From positions 124,001 to 188,000 of the forward strand of contig NZ_JAPPUW010000009.1 of the NCBI RefSeq assembly GCF_026712205.1: 64,000 bases of DNA, in the 5' to 3' direction. The notes under the pieces were generated by a model. That model made no database searches. It saw only the letters and a program-made list of their open reading frames with translations, and was not told the origin of the DNA. Below, in pieces: positions 53,960-62,773 of this stretch. The DNA is from Pelomonas aquatica. GTDB lineage: Bacteria; Pseudomonadota; Gammaproteobacteria; Burkholderiales; Burkholderiaceae_C. Position 1 is the first letter of the stretch; every line of letters begins with the position of its first letter. Both the position numbers and the translations under genes were made by a program.

Positions 53960-54465
53960 TCGCAGGTCAGGAACCGGGCCTGGTCACCAAAGCTAGCGAG
54001 CTTGGCGACCAGGCTTTCCGACATCACGGCGGGCTCGGCAAAGCCCTGACGCTGCCAGCAGGGCACCGAGCCCTGCACGGCCACGAGGCCCATGCGCGCC
54101 AGGCCCAGCGCCCGCGCGCGTTCGCGCAGCCGCTCCAGCAGGCGCGCGGCCAGGCCCAGCGAGCGGGCCTCGGGCGCCACGGCCATGTCGTGCAGATAGA
54201 GCAGCGTCGGCTTCGGCGGGCGCTCGCAGCGCGGCGCATCCAGCGCCGGCAGCGTCGCCTCGCAGACCGGCAGGCTGACGGCATAGGCCAGCGGCGCGCC
54301 GTCCCGGCGAACCATCCAGCAGCAATCCAGCCCCTCGGTCACGGCCAGCTTGACCGCGAAGGCTTCGCGACGCTCCAAAAAGTCGACGCCGTAGCAGCGC
54401 TGTTGCAGCGCCAGTACGGCGTCGAGATCGGCAGGAGTCATCGCGTGCAGATGCACGCGATTCAT
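53953..54465 (-). CDS. GNAT-family N-acetyltransferase
   Basis: 170 residues. HAMTPADLDAVLALQQRCYG opens the GNAT fold, and LLYLHDMAVAPEARSLGLAARLLERL contains motif A (the acetyl-CoA pyrophosphate loop; R-x-x-G-x-A form). VQGSVPCWQRQGFAEP is the family C-terminal strand. The acceptor is unknown. ATG 54465 is chosen, 6 bp inside a TTG-started frame. It starts 7 bp after the helicase stop on the same strand, so it may be its distal operon partner. Confidence 0.85.
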   Translation of the reverse strand: MNRVHLHAMTPADLDAVLALQQRCYGVDFLERREAFAVKLAVTEGLDCCWMVRRDGAPLAYAVSLPVCEATLPALDAPRCERPPKPTLLYLHDMAVAPEARSLGLAARLLERLRERARALGLARMGLVAVQGSVPCWQRQGFAEPAVMSESLVAKLASFGDQARFLTCDQ

Positions 54466-54471
54466 CACCAA

Positions 54472-56121
54472 TCAGCGGCCGAAGCCGCCCTTGCGCGGGC
54501 CGCCGGGGCCGCGGCGCTCGCTGCCAAAGGACGGGCGGTCACCACCGCCACCGAAGCTGGGCTTGGCGCCGAACGCCGGCTTGCCACCGCCGTGGAACGG
54601 GCGGTCGCCACGCGGCTGGAAGCCACGGTCGTCACGGGGCTGGAACTCGCCGCGCGGCTGGAAGCCGTCACGGTTCTGGAAGCCACGGTCTTCACGCGGT
54701 TGGAAGCCACGGTTGTCGCCACGCGGCTGGAAGCCCTGACCTTCGCCACGCGGGGCGAAACCACGGTCTTCACGGGGCTGGAAGCCGCGGTCGCCACCGT
54801 GACCGAAGGGCTTGCCACCGCCGTGATGCGGACGGCCGCCGTTGTCGTCGCGGCGGAAGCTCTTGTTGCCGAAGCCGGGGCGGCCACCGAAGTTGCCACG
54901 CGGGCCGCGGTCGTCAAAGCTGCCGGCGGGGCGCGGCGGGAAGATGCGCGGTTCCTGCGTCTTGGGCTCCAGGCCGGCGACGTGGCCCACGGGAATGGTC
55001 TGCGTCGTGAACTGCTGGATGCGGCGGATCATGCCGACGTCCTCGCGCAGGCCCAGCGTGATCGCGAGGCCCGAGCGGCCGGCACGGCCCGTGCGGCCGA
55101 TGCGGTGCACATAGTCCTCGGCCTTCATCGGCAGGCCGTAGTTGATGACGTGGCTGATCGTCGGCACGTCGATGCCGCGGGCGGCGACGTCGGTGGCCAC
55201 CAGCACCTTCAGGTCACCGCGGCGCAGGCCCATCAGCACGCGGTTGCGCTTGCCTTGCGGCATGGCGCCGTGCAGCGGGGCGACGGCATGGCCGATCTCG
55301 GCCAGGCGCTCGGCCAGCCAGTCGGCGTCGCGCTGCGTGCTGGTGAAGACGACGGCCTGCTCCAGCTCGGGCGTGGCCAGGATGGCTTCCAGCAGCTGGT
55401 CCTTGTGGTGGGGGTTGTCGGCCCAGTGCAGGCGCTGCTCGATGTTCTCGTGCGTGTCGGTGTGCGAAGCCACCTCGATGCGCTGCGGGTCCTTCAGCAA
55501 CTGCTGCGCCAGGCGGCCGACGTGGCCGGCAAACGTGGCGCTGAACATCACGGTCTGCTTGGTGTCGGGCGTGTGGCTGGTGACGACGTTGATGTCGTCG
55601 ATGAAGCCCATGTCCAGCATGCGGTCGGCTTCGTCCAGCACCAGCATCTCGACATTGCTCAGCACGCACTTGCCGCTGGCCAGGTGGTCCAGCAGGCGGC
55701 CGGGCGTGGCGATCAGGATGTCCAGCGGGCCGGTCAGCTGGCGGATCTGCAGCGGGTAGGGCATGCCGCCCAGCACGGTCGCGACCTTCAGGCCGGGGAT
55801 GTGACGGCCATAGGTCTGCGCGGCCTTGGCAACCTGCATCGCCAGCTCACGCGTGGGGGCCAGCACCAGCACGCGCGGGCCGTAGATGACGCCCTTTTCG
55901 CGGCGCTTGGTGTTGTCGCCGCGGGCGGCCAGGATCTTTTCCAGCGCCGGCAGGATGAAGGCGGCGGTCTTGCCCGAGCCGGTGCGCGAAGAGACCATCA
56001 GGTCCTTGTTCGCAATGGCCGCGGGAATGGCTTGGGCCTGCACGTCGGTGGCGTTCTCGTAGCCGGCGTCCTTGACGGCTTGCAGCACGGCGGGGCTCAG
56101 GCCCAGGGTCTCGAAACTCAT
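54472..56121 (-). CDS. rhlE: DEAD-box RNA helicase, RhlE type, with RG-rich repeat tail
   Basis: 549 residues. All DEAD-box motifs are present: Q motif, SSRTGSGKTAAF (I), PTRELA (Ia), TPGRLLD (Ib), VLDEADRMLD (II), SATFAGHV (III), VFTSTQRDAD (IV), ATDVAARGID (V) and HRIGRTGRAG (VI). The tail (about 400-549) is low complexity with about nine GFQPRxD/RGFQPRED-like repeats, then Gly/Pro/Lys-rich sequence likely to bind RNA. Such enzymes remodel RNA at low temperature and in ribosome assembly. The leader is about 275 nt long. Confidence 0.93.
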   Translation of the reverse strand: MSFETLGLSPAVLQAVKDAGYENATDVQAQAIPAAIANKDLMVSSRTGSGKTAAFILPALEKILAARGDNTKRREKGVIYGPRVLVLAPTRELAMQVAKAAQTYGRHIPGLKVATVLGGMPYPLQIRQLTGPLDILIATPGRLLDHLASGKCVLSNVEMLVLDEADRMLDMGFIDDINVVTSHTPDTKQTVMFSATFAGHVGRLAQQLLKDPQRIEVASHTDTHENIEQRLHWADNPHHKDQLLEAILATPELEQAVVFTSTQRDADWLAERLAEIGHAVAPLHGAMPQGKRNRVLMGLRRGDLKVLVATDVAARGIDVPTISHVINYGLPMKAEDYVHRIGRTGRAGRSGLAITLGLREDVGMIRRIQQFTTQTIPVGHVAGLEPKTQEPRIFPPRPAGSFDDRGPRGNFGGRPGFGNKSFRRDDNGGRPHHGGGKPFGHGGDRGFQPREDRGFAPRGEGQGFQPRGDNRGFQPREDRGFQNRDGFQPRGEFQPRDDRGFQPRGDRPFHGGGKPAFGAKPSFGGGGDRPSFGSERRGPGGPRKGGFGR

Positions 56122-56395
56122 CGTTCGTTCTTTCGTTCAGGGTCACGCCGCGCAGGCAAACGCGCAGCGCCGAGGGGCGTCAAAAGCCCTTCGGAATCAT
56201 CAAAAGTCGCTGGGAGATAGATCAGCTCGCGTCGTGCGGCTCGGGCAAATACATCAGCCCGGGTGCGGCGCGGGGGAACAGTCAGTCAAAGCGACGGCTT
56301 CATCGCCGCCGACCGATCCGTGTTCGGAGTCCGATTTCGAATGATCGAACGAGGTCAGAGGAGACGTGTAACTCCTGGGGTTGAACCCAGGCGAA
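56122..56395 (-). other. Long 5' leader of the rhlE-type helicase
   Basis: No gene is visible between the promoter and the helicase ATG. The predicted leader of about 275 nt includes a hairpin CCTGGG-GTTCAA-CCCAGG-type near 56374-56392 and other GC-rich self-complementary stretches. Long structured leaders are common in cold-shock and helicase genes and can mediate autoregulation. This role is inferred. Confidence 0.45.
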
Positions 56396-56401
56396 GCTGC
56401 G

Positions 56402-56430
56402 ATTGTAGACCGATTAGGGTTTTCACGCAA
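56402..56430 (-). promoter_or_regulatory. Sigma-70 promoter of the helicase gene
   Basis: On the minus strand TTGCGT (56430-56425), a 17-bp spacer and TACAAT (56407-56402). The -10 matches five of six bases. The -35 lies inside the last codons of pabBC, so promoter and coding sequence overlap. Transcription would start near 56395. Confidence 0.68.
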
Positions 56431-58228
56431 GGGCCAGCGTCGCTGGCAGCCAGCCGCGCAGGCTGTTGAAGAAGGCCAGCGCCGAAGCCCGGGCCAGATC
56501 GTCGCGCGTCAGGCGGGCTTCGTGGATGCGGCCCTGGGCCAGCAGCTCGGCGCGCAGCACGCCGGGCAGCAAGCCGGCGGCAAGCGGCGGCGTCAGCCAG
56601 CGGCCGTCGATCTGCACGGCGAGGTTGCCGAAGCTGCACTCGGTCAGCTCGCCGGCCTCGTTCCACAGCATCACGTCGAAGGCGCCGGCGGGCTTGTCGA
56701 AGCCGGCATAGGCCTCGCGGCGCGTCGTCTTGTGAGCCAGGAACTCGGCGCCCGGGCCGCGCGTCGCGATGGGCTTGTCGGCCAGCGCGAGCCGCACCGG
56801 CACGGGCGTCGGCGTGAAGGCCGCCAGCGTGTGCGACAGGCGGCCGTCGGCATCGCAGCTCAGTCGCAGGCGCCAGCTGCCGTCGGGCTGCCCGGCCGCG
56901 ACGGCGCCCAGACAGGCCCGCGCCTCGGCCGCCGAGAAGCGCAGACCGAAGTGCCGCGCCGTGCGCTGCATGCGCGCGAGGTGGGCCTCGGCGCGGACGG
57001 CCACGCCGGCCTCCAGCCGCAGCGTCTCCAGCGCCTCGACGGGCGCCTCGGCGCGCGCCAGGAAGCGCGACTTGGCCCGCCACTCGGCGATCTCGGCCGC
57101 CGGCTCGCTGTCCAGCGTGATCGCGCTGCCCAGGCCGCAGACCAGCCCGCCGTCGCGGAATTCGACGGTGCGGATGGGCACGTTGAAGGTCGCCACGCCG
57201 CCGGGCTGGATCAGGCCCAGCGCGCCGCAATACCAGCCGCGCGCCGTGGCTTCCAGCTCGCGGATGATCTGCATCGCCCGCACCTTGGGCGCGCCGGTGA
57301 CCGAGCCGCAGGGGAAGAGCGCCGCGAAGGCGTCGGCCAGTGTCAGCCCGGCGCGGCTGACGGCCGTGACCGTGGACGTCATCTGCCAGACCGTCGGCAG
57401 CGCGTGCAGCTCGAAGAGACGTGGCACGCGCACCGTGCCCAGTTGCGCGACGCGGCTCAGGTCGTTGCGCAGCAGGTCCACGATCATCAAATTCTCGGCG
57501 CGCTCCTTCTCGCTGGTGCGCAGATGCTGCTGCGCCGCCTCGTCGTCGACGCGGTCGCGCCCGCGCGGTGCCGTGCCCTTCATCGGCTGGGCGGCCAGCA
57601 GCCAGCTCGCCTTGGCGCCCGGCACGGGGCGCCAGTCGAAGAACAGCTCGGGCGACACGCTGGCCGCGCCCGCCTCGCGCAGGAACAGGCTGAAGCCGCC
57701 CGGCTGGCTGGCATGCAGCGCCAGGAAGAGCTGTTCGGCATCCAGCTCAGCCGTGGCCGCGTGCAGCCGCGTGGTCAGGTTGACCTGGTAGCAGTCGCCG
57801 GCACGGATGTAGTCGCGGATGCGCTCGATGGCGGCGCTCGCATCGGGCTCGGTATCGTGCCAGCCGAGCAGGCCGGTGTAGGCGCGCGGCAGCTCGGGCC
57901 AGGGTTCCGGTGCCCTCTCGTAGACGGCGAACTCGGCCAGCGGCGCCGTGGCCACGCGCGTGGCCAGCACGGCGTCGAAGGCCGATGCCGCCTCGTAGCG
58001 CAGGCCGCCCAGCACCCAGGCGCCGGCGCGGGCGGCGGCCTCGGCCTGGTCGATGACGGCCCGCACCTCGTCCAAGCGCGTCGCCCGCAGCCAGCGTGCG
58101 GGCGGCGCGGACCAGCAGCCGCGCACGCGTTCGCCGTCCTCGCGGGCCAGCGGGTGGCGGGGGAAGTCGAAGGCGGCGTGCAGCACGCGGCCGGTCAGCG
58201 GTGCACGGCCGCCCGAAACCGCTGACAC
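56423..58228 (-). CDS. pabB: PabB-PabC fusion: aminodeoxychorismate synthase I and lyase
   Basis: 601 residues from GTG 58228. The PabB part (about 15-360) has the chorismate-enzyme motifs IRAGDCYQVNLTTRL, LLAAQPMKGTAPRG, DLLRNDLSRVAQLG and PCGSVTGAPKVRAMQIIRELE. The C-terminal part (about 385-600) is a class IV PLP lyase with the lysine in LAHKTTRREAY and TECSFGNLAVQ. Together they make 4-aminobenzoate for folate; the glutaminase PabA is not nearby. The first eight codons lie in a repeat, so the true start may be GTG 58186 (VLHAAFDFPRH). Confidence 0.9.
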   Translation of the reverse strand: MSAVSGGRAPLTGRVLHAAFDFPRHPLAREDGERVRGCWSAPPARWLRATRLDEVRAVIDQAEAAARAGAWVLGGLRYEAASAFDAVLATRVATAPLAEFAVYERAPEPWPELPRAYTGLLGWHDTEPDASAAIERIRDYIRAGDCYQVNLTTRLHAATAELDAEQLFLALHASQPGGFSLFLREAGAASVSPELFFDWRPVPGAKASWLLAAQPMKGTAPRGRDRVDDEAAQQHLRTSEKERAENLMIVDLLRNDLSRVAQLGTVRVPRLFELHALPTVWQMTSTVTAVSRAGLTLADAFAALFPCGSVTGAPKVRAMQIIRELEATARGWYCGALGLIQPGGVATFNVPIRTVEFRDGGLVCGLGSAITLDSEPAAEIAEWRAKSRFLARAEAPVEALETLRLEAGVAVRAEAHLARMQRTARHFGLRFSAAEARACLGAVAAGQPDGSWRLRLSCDADGRLSHTLAAFTPTPVPVRLALADKPIATRGPGAEFLAHKTTRREAYAGFDKPAGAFDVMLWNEAGELTECSFGNLAVQIDGRWLTPPLAAGLLPGVLRAELLAQGRIHEARLTRDDLARASALAFFNSLRGWLPATLALA

Positions 58229-58269
58229 GCCCCCTCGGGGGGCAGCGAACGCAGTGAGCGTGGGGGCCT
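58205..58269. repeat. Second copy of the REP-like element
   Basis: Read on the minus strand, GGCCCCCACGCTCACTGCG, TTCGCTGCCCCCCGAGGGGGC and TTTCGGGCGGCC align with the core of the element at 26608-26675 (same order, inverted orientation). It fills the gap between the gene ending at 58277 and pabB, and runs into the annotated pabB start. Related GC-rich elements are frequent in Burkholderiales genomes, as I recall. Confidence 0.72.
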
Positions 58270-58276
58270 CATGACT

Positions 58277-58666
58277 TCAGAACGGGGTCAGCGCGGACAG
58301 CGGCTCGCAGGCCTTGTCGTCGCCCACGTCGGGCCGGAAGCACAACGCATAGGCCTGGCCGGTGAGCCGGCGGTCGACCGTGCTGCCGACGGGCACGCCG
58401 ATCCACTCGACATGCAGTTCGGTGTCGGGCGCGTCGGCCCGCGGTGCGTCGGCGACGCGCACGCCGCAGCGACCGGTCATGGACTTGACGCAGCGCAGGC
58501 TGAGCTGGTGGTCGCGCAGCGTGTAGGCCAGCTCCCAGTCGCGCCGCTGGTCGGTGCTGCGTACGAGCTTCTGGATCAGCCGCGGCGCACTGGCCGCAGG
58601 TTCGGCCGCGCGGGTCGAGCCGGCCAAAGCCAGCAGCGCAACAACGAGGACGGCACGCATCGTCAT
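58277..58666 (-). CDS. Secreted protein of unknown function downstream of orn
   Basis: 129 residues. [20 protein letters not shown] is a signal peptide. The mature part has [44 protein letters not shown] and [18 protein letters not shown], with four cysteines that could make two disulfides in the periplasm. No family is recognised. Its ATG overlaps the orn stop as ATGA, so the two are cotranscribed. It is followed by the REP-like element. Confidence 0.68.
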   Translation of the reverse strand: MTMRAVLVVALLALAGSTRAAEPAASAPRLIQKLVRSTDQRRDWELAYTLRDHQLSLRCVKSMTGRCGVRVADAPRADAPDTELHVEWIGVPVGSTVDRRLTGQAYALCFRPDVGDDKACEPLSALTPF

Positions 58667-59223
58667 GCCAGGTTCAGGAAGTTGCCGCGGTAGTGGATCA
58701 GCTCGTCGATGGACTCGTGGATGTCCGCCAGCGCCGTGTGGGCCTGGGCCTTCTTGAAGCCTTCCAGCGCGGCCGGCTTCCAGCGCTTGGCCAGTTCCTT
58801 CAGCGTGGACACGTCGAGGTTGCGGTAGTGGAAGAAGTCTTCCAGCTCGGGCATGTAGTTGGCGAGGAAGCGGCGGTCCTGGCAGATGCTGTTGCCGCAC
58901 ATCGGGCTCTTGCCCTTGGGCACGTAAGCTTTCAGGAAGGCGATGGTCTGGGCGGCGGCCTCGGCCTCCGAGATGGTGGAAACCTTCACGCGGTCGATCA
59001 GGCCGCTCTTGCCGTGGGTGCCCTTGTTCCAGGCGTCCATGCCGTCCAGCGTCGCATCGCTCTGGTGCACGGCGAAGACGGGGCCTTCGACGCGCTTTTC
59101 AAGGTTGGCATCAGTGACGACGACGGCGATCTCGATGATGCGGTCCTTGTCGGGATACAGACCGGTCATCTCGAGGTCGATCCAGATCAGGTTGCTGTCG
59201 CTGATGGCGAGGGTGTCGGACAT
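58663..59223 (-). CDS. orn: Oligoribonuclease Orn
   Basis: 186 residues, the family length. DEDDh 3'-5' exonuclease that clears di- and oligoribonucleotides, including pGpG from c-di-GMP. Asp16 and Glu18 lie in WIDLEMTGL; further catalytic residues are in [27 protein letters not shown] (split) and [13 protein letters not shown] at 59223; 51 bp separate it from the divergent protease gene. The PilZ protein at 38887 is a possible functional link through c-di-GMP only. Confidence 0.95.
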   Translation of the reverse strand: MSDTLAISDSNLIWIDLEMTGLYPDKDRIIEIAVVVTDANLEKRVEGPVFAVHQSDATLDGMDAWNKGTHGKSGLIDRVKVSTISEAEAAAQTIAFLKAYVPKGKSPMCGNSICQDRRFLANYMPELEDFFHYRNLDVSTLKELAKRWKPAALEGFKKAQAHTALADIHESIDELIHYRGNFLNLA

Positions 59224-59274
59224 GGTGGGCTCAATCAGAAAGGCCGCCGATTCTCGCAGCCTAAAATTTGACCC

Positions 59275-60546
59275 ATGTCCCCCATGCTGTTGTCCCTCGC
59301 GTTCGCCGTCGCGCTCGCGGCCTCGACCCTCGTCAAGTTCTGGCTGTCTTCGCGGCAGATCCGCCATGTCGCCGCCCACCGGGGCCAGGTGCCGGCGGCC
59401 TTTGCCGACAGCGTGACGCTCGCGGCCCACCAGAAGGCCGCCGACTACACCATCGCCCGCAGCCGCTTCGGCCTGCTGGCCCTGGCCTTCAACGCGGCCG
59501 TGCTGCTGGGCTGGACGCTGCTGGGCGGCCTGAACGCGCTGAACGGCTGGTTGCTGGACGCCAGCCAGGCGCTGCCTGCCGGTTGGCAGGCCATGGGCTA
59601 CCAGTTCGGCCTGGTCGCCGCCTTCATGCTGGCCAGCTCGCTGTTGGACCTGCCCTGGGAGCTGTGGTCCACCTTCCGCATCGAGCAGGCCTTCGGCTTC
59701 AACCGCACGACGCTGCGCCTGTATTTCGCCGACATGGCCAAGGGCCTGCTCGTGGGCGTGCTGCTCGGCCTGCCCATCGTCGCGCTGATCCTGTGGCTGA
59801 TGGGCGCCGCCGGCCCGCGCTGGTGGCTGTGGGCCTGGGGCGCTTGGATGGGCTTCCAACTGCTCGTCATGGTGCTCTACCCCAGCCTCATCGCGCCGCT
59901 GTTCAACAAGTTCGAGCCGCTGACCGACCTGGCGCTGAAGGAGCGCGTCGAGCGGCTGATGGCGCGCTGCGGCTTCGCGGCCAAGGGCCTGTTCGTCATG
60001 GACGGCAGCCGCCGCTCGGCGCACGGCAATGCCTACTTCAGCGGCTTCGGGCCGGCCAAGCGCGTGGTGTTCTTCGACACGCTGCTGGCCAAGCTCGACG
60101 GCGCCGAGGTCGAGGCCGTGCTGGCCCACGAGCTGGGCCATTTCAAGCACCGCCACATCACCAAGCGCATCGCGCTGGGCTTCGCGCTCAGCCTGGCCGG
60201 CTTCGCGCTGCTGGGCTGGCTGGCCCGGCAGCCGGCCTTCTACCTGGGCCTGGGCGTGCAGCCCTCGCTGGGCGCGCCGAACGACGCGCTGGCCCTGCTG
60301 CTCTTCCTGCTGGCCGGCCCGGTATTCGGCTTCTTCGTGACGCCGCTGGCCAGCCACTTCTCGCGCCGCGACGAATTCCAGGCCGACGCCTATGCCCGCG
60401 CCCAGGCCAGCGGCCACTACCTGTCCTCGGCGCTGCTGAAGCTGCACGAGGACAACGCCGGCACGCTGACGCCCGACCCGGTCTACGCCCGCTTCTACTA
60501 CTCGCACCCGCCGGCCGCTGAGAGGCTTGCCGCACTCGCCTCATGA
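59275..60546 (+). CDS. M48-family membrane metalloprotease (Ste24/CAAX protease 1-like)
   Basis: 423 residues with about seven hydrophobic segments. The zinc site HELGH is at 285-289 ([13 protein letters not shown]) with the third ligand Glu in [15 protein letters not shown] (about 365). [16 protein letters not shown] and [10 protein letters not shown] are Ste24 hallmarks. Bacterial members probably take part in envelope protein quality control. A -10-like TAAAAT ends 7 bp before the ATG and no ribosome site is seen, so a leaderless message is possible. ATGA overlap with the next gene. Confidence 0.9.
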   Translation: MSPMLLSLAFAVALAASTLVKFWLSSRQIRHVAAHRGQVPAAFADSVTLAAHQKAADYTIARSRFGLLALAFNAAVLLGWTLLGGLNALNGWLLDASQALPAGWQAMGYQFGLVAAFMLASSLLDLPWELWSTFRIEQAFGFNRTTLRLYFADMAKGLLVGVLLGLPIVALILWLMGAAGPRWWLWAWGAWMGFQLLVMVLYPSLIAPLFNKFEPLTDLALKERVERLMARCGFAAKGLFVMDGSRRSAHGNAYFSGFGPAKRVVFFDTLLAKLDGAEVEAVLAHELGHFKHRHITKRIALGFALSLAGFALLGWLARQPAFYLGLGVQPSLGAPNDALALLLFLLAGPVFGFFVTPLASHFSRRDEFQADAYARAQASGHYLSSALLKLHEDNAGTLTPDPVYARFYYSHPPAAERLAALAS

Positions 60547-60875
60547 ACGAACTGCTCCTCGCCCAATGCGACCCCAAGGCCCCCTTGATGGACGCCGACA
60601 CGCGCGCCCGCGTGCTGGCCGCCCTGCCCGGCTGGCTGGCTGACGCCGAGAACAAGGTCATCGGCCGCCGCTTCGGCTTCGACAACTTCTACCAGACCAT
60701 GGCCTTCGTCGACGCGGTCGCCGAGATCGCGCATGCCCAGGACCACCACCCCGAGATGCTCGTCGGCTACAACGCCTGCACGATCAGCTGGACGACGCAT
60801 TCGCGCGGCGGGCTGACGCTGAACGACGCGATCTGCGCGGCCCAGGTGAGCGCGCTGCCGGAAGCCACGGCTTGA
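60543..60875 (+). CDS. phhB: Pterin-4a-carbinolamine dehydratase (PCD/DCoH)
   Basis: 110 residues. The PCD signature is AQDHHPEMLVGYNACTISWTTHSRGGLTLND, here listed in parts: AQDHHPEM carries the catalytic histidines and THSRGGLT the conserved C-terminal strand. It dehydrates 4a-hydroxytetrahydropterin or helps other pterin enzymes. No phenylalanine hydroxylase gene is adjacent; a role beside the molybdenum-pterin or folate pathways is possible. The stop overlaps the TTG of rsgA as TTGA. Confidence 0.9.
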   Translation: MNELLLAQCDPKAPLMDADTRARVLAALPGWLADAENKVIGRRFGFDNFYQTMAFVDAVAEIAHAQDHHPEMLVGYNACTISWTTHSRGGLTLNDAICAAQVSALPEATA

Positions 60876-61777
60876 GCCGCTTCAACGCGCTCGACCTGGG
60901 GCTCGTCGTGCGCGGCCATGGCCGCCACTACATCGTCGAGGACTCGGACGGCCGGCGCTTCGTCTGCCATCCGCGCGGCAAGAAGAGCGACGCCGTCGTC
61001 GGCGACCAGGTGCGCTTCGCCGAGGCCAGCGCCGACGAGGGCGTCATCGAGGCCGTCGAGCCGCGACGCAATCTGCTGTTCCGCCAGGACGAGTGGAAGA
61101 CCAAGAGCTTCGCGGCCAACCTGGACCAGCTGCTGGTGCTGGTCGCCGTCGAGCCCGTGTTCAGCGAGAGCCAGCTCTGCCGCGCGCTGATCGCCGCCGA
61201 GTCGGCCGGCATCCGCGCGGCCATCGCGCTGAACAAGACCGACCTGCCCGGCACCGACGCGGCCCGCGAGCGCCTGGCGCCCTACCGCGCAATGGGCTTG
61301 AAGATGTTCGAGGTGGCGCTGAAGGCCGACCGCGAGGGCTCGCGGGCGACGCTGGGCCCGTGGCTGGCCGAGCAGCGGACCTTCGTCCTCGGCCCCAGCG
61401 GCACCGGCAAGAGCACGCTGATCAACCTGCTCGTGCAGGACGCCCAGGCCCAGGTCGGCGAGATCTCGCAGGCGCTGAACTCGGGCCGCCACACGACGAC
61501 GACGACGCAGTGGTACTGGACCGACGACGGCCGCACGACGGCGCTGATCGACTCGCCCGGCTTCCAGGAATTCGGCCTGCGCCAGATCGACGCCGCCGAG
61601 CTGTGGCGCTGGATGCCCGACCTGCGCGAGCATGCCGACTGCCGCTTCCACAACTGCTGCCACATCCACGAGCCCGGCTGCGGCGTGCGCGCGGCCGTGG
61701 AGGCCGGGCGGATCAGCGCCAGCCGCTACCGCATCTACGGCGAGATCCTCGAAGAACTGCAACGCAAGACCTGGTGA
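60872..61777 (+). CDS. rsgA: Ribosome small-subunit GTPase RsgA
   Basis: 301 residues. Circularly permuted GTPase that assists late 30S maturation. The order of motifs is permuted as expected: NKTD (G4), then GPSGTGKST (G1), a TTTT-containing G2 region and DSPGFQEFG (G3). An N-terminal OB fold precedes them. The C-terminal zinc site is CRFHNCCHIHEPGC. TTG at 60872 overlaps the dehydratase stop; the family start fits and no better start exists nearby. Confidence 0.94.
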   Translation: MSRFNALDLGLVVRGHGRHYIVEDSDGRRFVCHPRGKKSDAVVGDQVRFAEASADEGVIEAVEPRRNLLFRQDEWKTKSFAANLDQLLVLVAVEPVFSESQLCRALIAAESAGIRAAIALNKTDLPGTDAARERLAPYRAMGLKMFEVALKADREGSRATLGPWLAEQRTFVLGPSGTGKSTLINLLVQDAQAQVGEISQALNSGRHTTTTTQWYWTDDGRTTALIDSPGFQEFGLRQIDAAELWRWMPDLREHADCRFHNCCHIHEPGCGVRAAVEAGRISASRYRIYGEILEELQRKTW

Positions 61778-61864
61778 GCAGCGGCGCGACCTCGATGGCC
61801 GTGATGGCCGACAGCGACAGCATCCGCGGCTCGGCCTGCACCGGGTACGGCCCGGTGGAACTTC

Positions 61865-62122
61865 TCAACGCCGCGGCGGTGGCAGCGGCGCCGCGGCCCT
61901 GACCTCGCGGACCTCGACGTCCACGACATCCTCGGCCGGCGGCGCATGCCGGGCCCAGGGGTTCTTGTTCACGCGGAACTGCAGATCGGGCTTGCGCCCG
62001 GTCAGCAGGCTGACGAGCAGGAAGCCGACGAAGGCGACGACGGCGAACAGGACCAGGCCGAGGCCGACGATGGCACCGGCCGCGATGAACAGCACGCGAA
62101 GCAGCAGGGAAAACAAACGCAT
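61865..62122 (-). CDS. Small membrane protein of unknown function
   Basis: 85 residues. Residues 5-42 are strongly hydrophobic (two short helices or a hairpin: LLLRVLFIAAGAIVGLGLVL and VVAFVGFLLVSLL), followed by a charged tail with EDVVDVEVREVRAAAP. No family is recognised. It lies 18 bp after the TonB-like gene on the same strand and probably shares its transcript. An 87-bp gap without features separates it from rsgA. Confidence 0.62.
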   Translation of the reverse strand: MRLFSLLLRVLFIAAGAIVGLGLVLFAVVAFVGFLLVSLLTGRKPDLQFRVNKNPWARHAPPAEDVVDVEVREVRAAAPLPPPRR

Positions 62123-62140
62123 GGCCGCATTGTGCGGCCC

Positions 62141-62659
62141 TTAGTCCAGGCTGCGCGGCTTGAAGCGGCGGTCCTCGTCGAACAGGAAGGTCTCGGTGAA
62201 GCGCCAGGGCTCGGGCATGCGGCGCACATCGCCGAACGGGGCCGCGCGGTTCACGGCGTCGATGGCCATCTGCAGGGTCTCGGGGCCGAACCTGGGGCCG
62301 CGGACCACGTTGATCCTGCGCACGCTGCCGTCGGCCTTGACCTCCACGTCAAGCACGACGAGGGTCAGCAGATGGGCGGGCGCCGGCGTCATATAGGTGC
62401 GCTCGGGGTTGGCCATCACGAGGCGCTCGGCGGCCTGGCGGCGCAGTTCGTCGTTGGTGCGCACGGCGCGCGGCGCCGGCATGCCCGGCGCGGGCCTGGC
62501 CGCGGCGGCCGAGGGTGAAGGTGCGGCAGCCACCGCCGGCACGGGCGACGGGGCCGGCGTGGGTGCTGGCGCCGGGGCGCGGGGCGCGGCGCTGCAGCCG
62601 GCCAGCAGCGGGCCGATCAGCCACCGCGCGGCGCGCTTGAGTCGGTCGACAGCGGACAT
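62141..62659 (-). CDS. Lipoprotein with TonB-like C-terminal domain
   Basis: 172 residues. GPLLAGCSAAP is a lipobox. A Pro/Ala-rich spacer (about 27-65) leads to a C-terminal domain with LVVLDVEVKADGSVRRINVVRGPRFGPETLQMAIDAVNRAAPF, the pattern of TonB_C modules. The domain is followed by FTETFLFDEDRRF. Unlike true TonB it seems lipid-anchored, and no ExbBD genes are nearby, so an energy-transducing role is uncertain. Confidence 0.78.
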   Translation of the reverse strand: MSAVDRLKRAARWLIGPLLAGCSAAPRAPAPAPTPAPSPVPAVAAAPSPSAAAARPAPGMPAPRAVRTNDELRRQAAERLVMANPERTYMTPAPAHLLTLVVLDVEVKADGSVRRINVVRGPRFGPETLQMAIDAVNRAAPFGDVRRMPEPWRFTETFLFDEDRRFKPRSLD

Positions 62660-62735
62660 GTTTTTTCCTCGCGGGGGCTGTTGTGTTCCGGGGCGCTATC
62701 TTGCGCCAGCTTCGGGTGGCGGGTGCCGGTCTCTT

Positions 62736-62773
62736 TGCAACGCGCGGTAGCGGCGTCAATGCAACGCGCGGTA
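62736..62773. repeat. 14-bp direct duplication of the uvrC 3' end
   Basis: TGCAACGCGCGGTA occurs at 62736-62749 and at 62760-62773, 24 bp apart. The second copy encodes the last residues of UvrC (YRAL); the first lies just past its stop. It is probably a slipped-strand duplicate without known role. Confidence 0.5.

Noticed and set aside
54590-54830. Short regularly spaced repeats resembling a CRISPR array
   Set aside because: They are in-frame codon repeats of the helicase RG-rich tail, with imperfect units and no unique spacers.
56371-56394. GGGTTCAACCCC-like stretch resembling a tRNA T-arm
   Set aside because: No acceptor, D or anticodon arms can be folded around it; it is more likely a leader hairpin.
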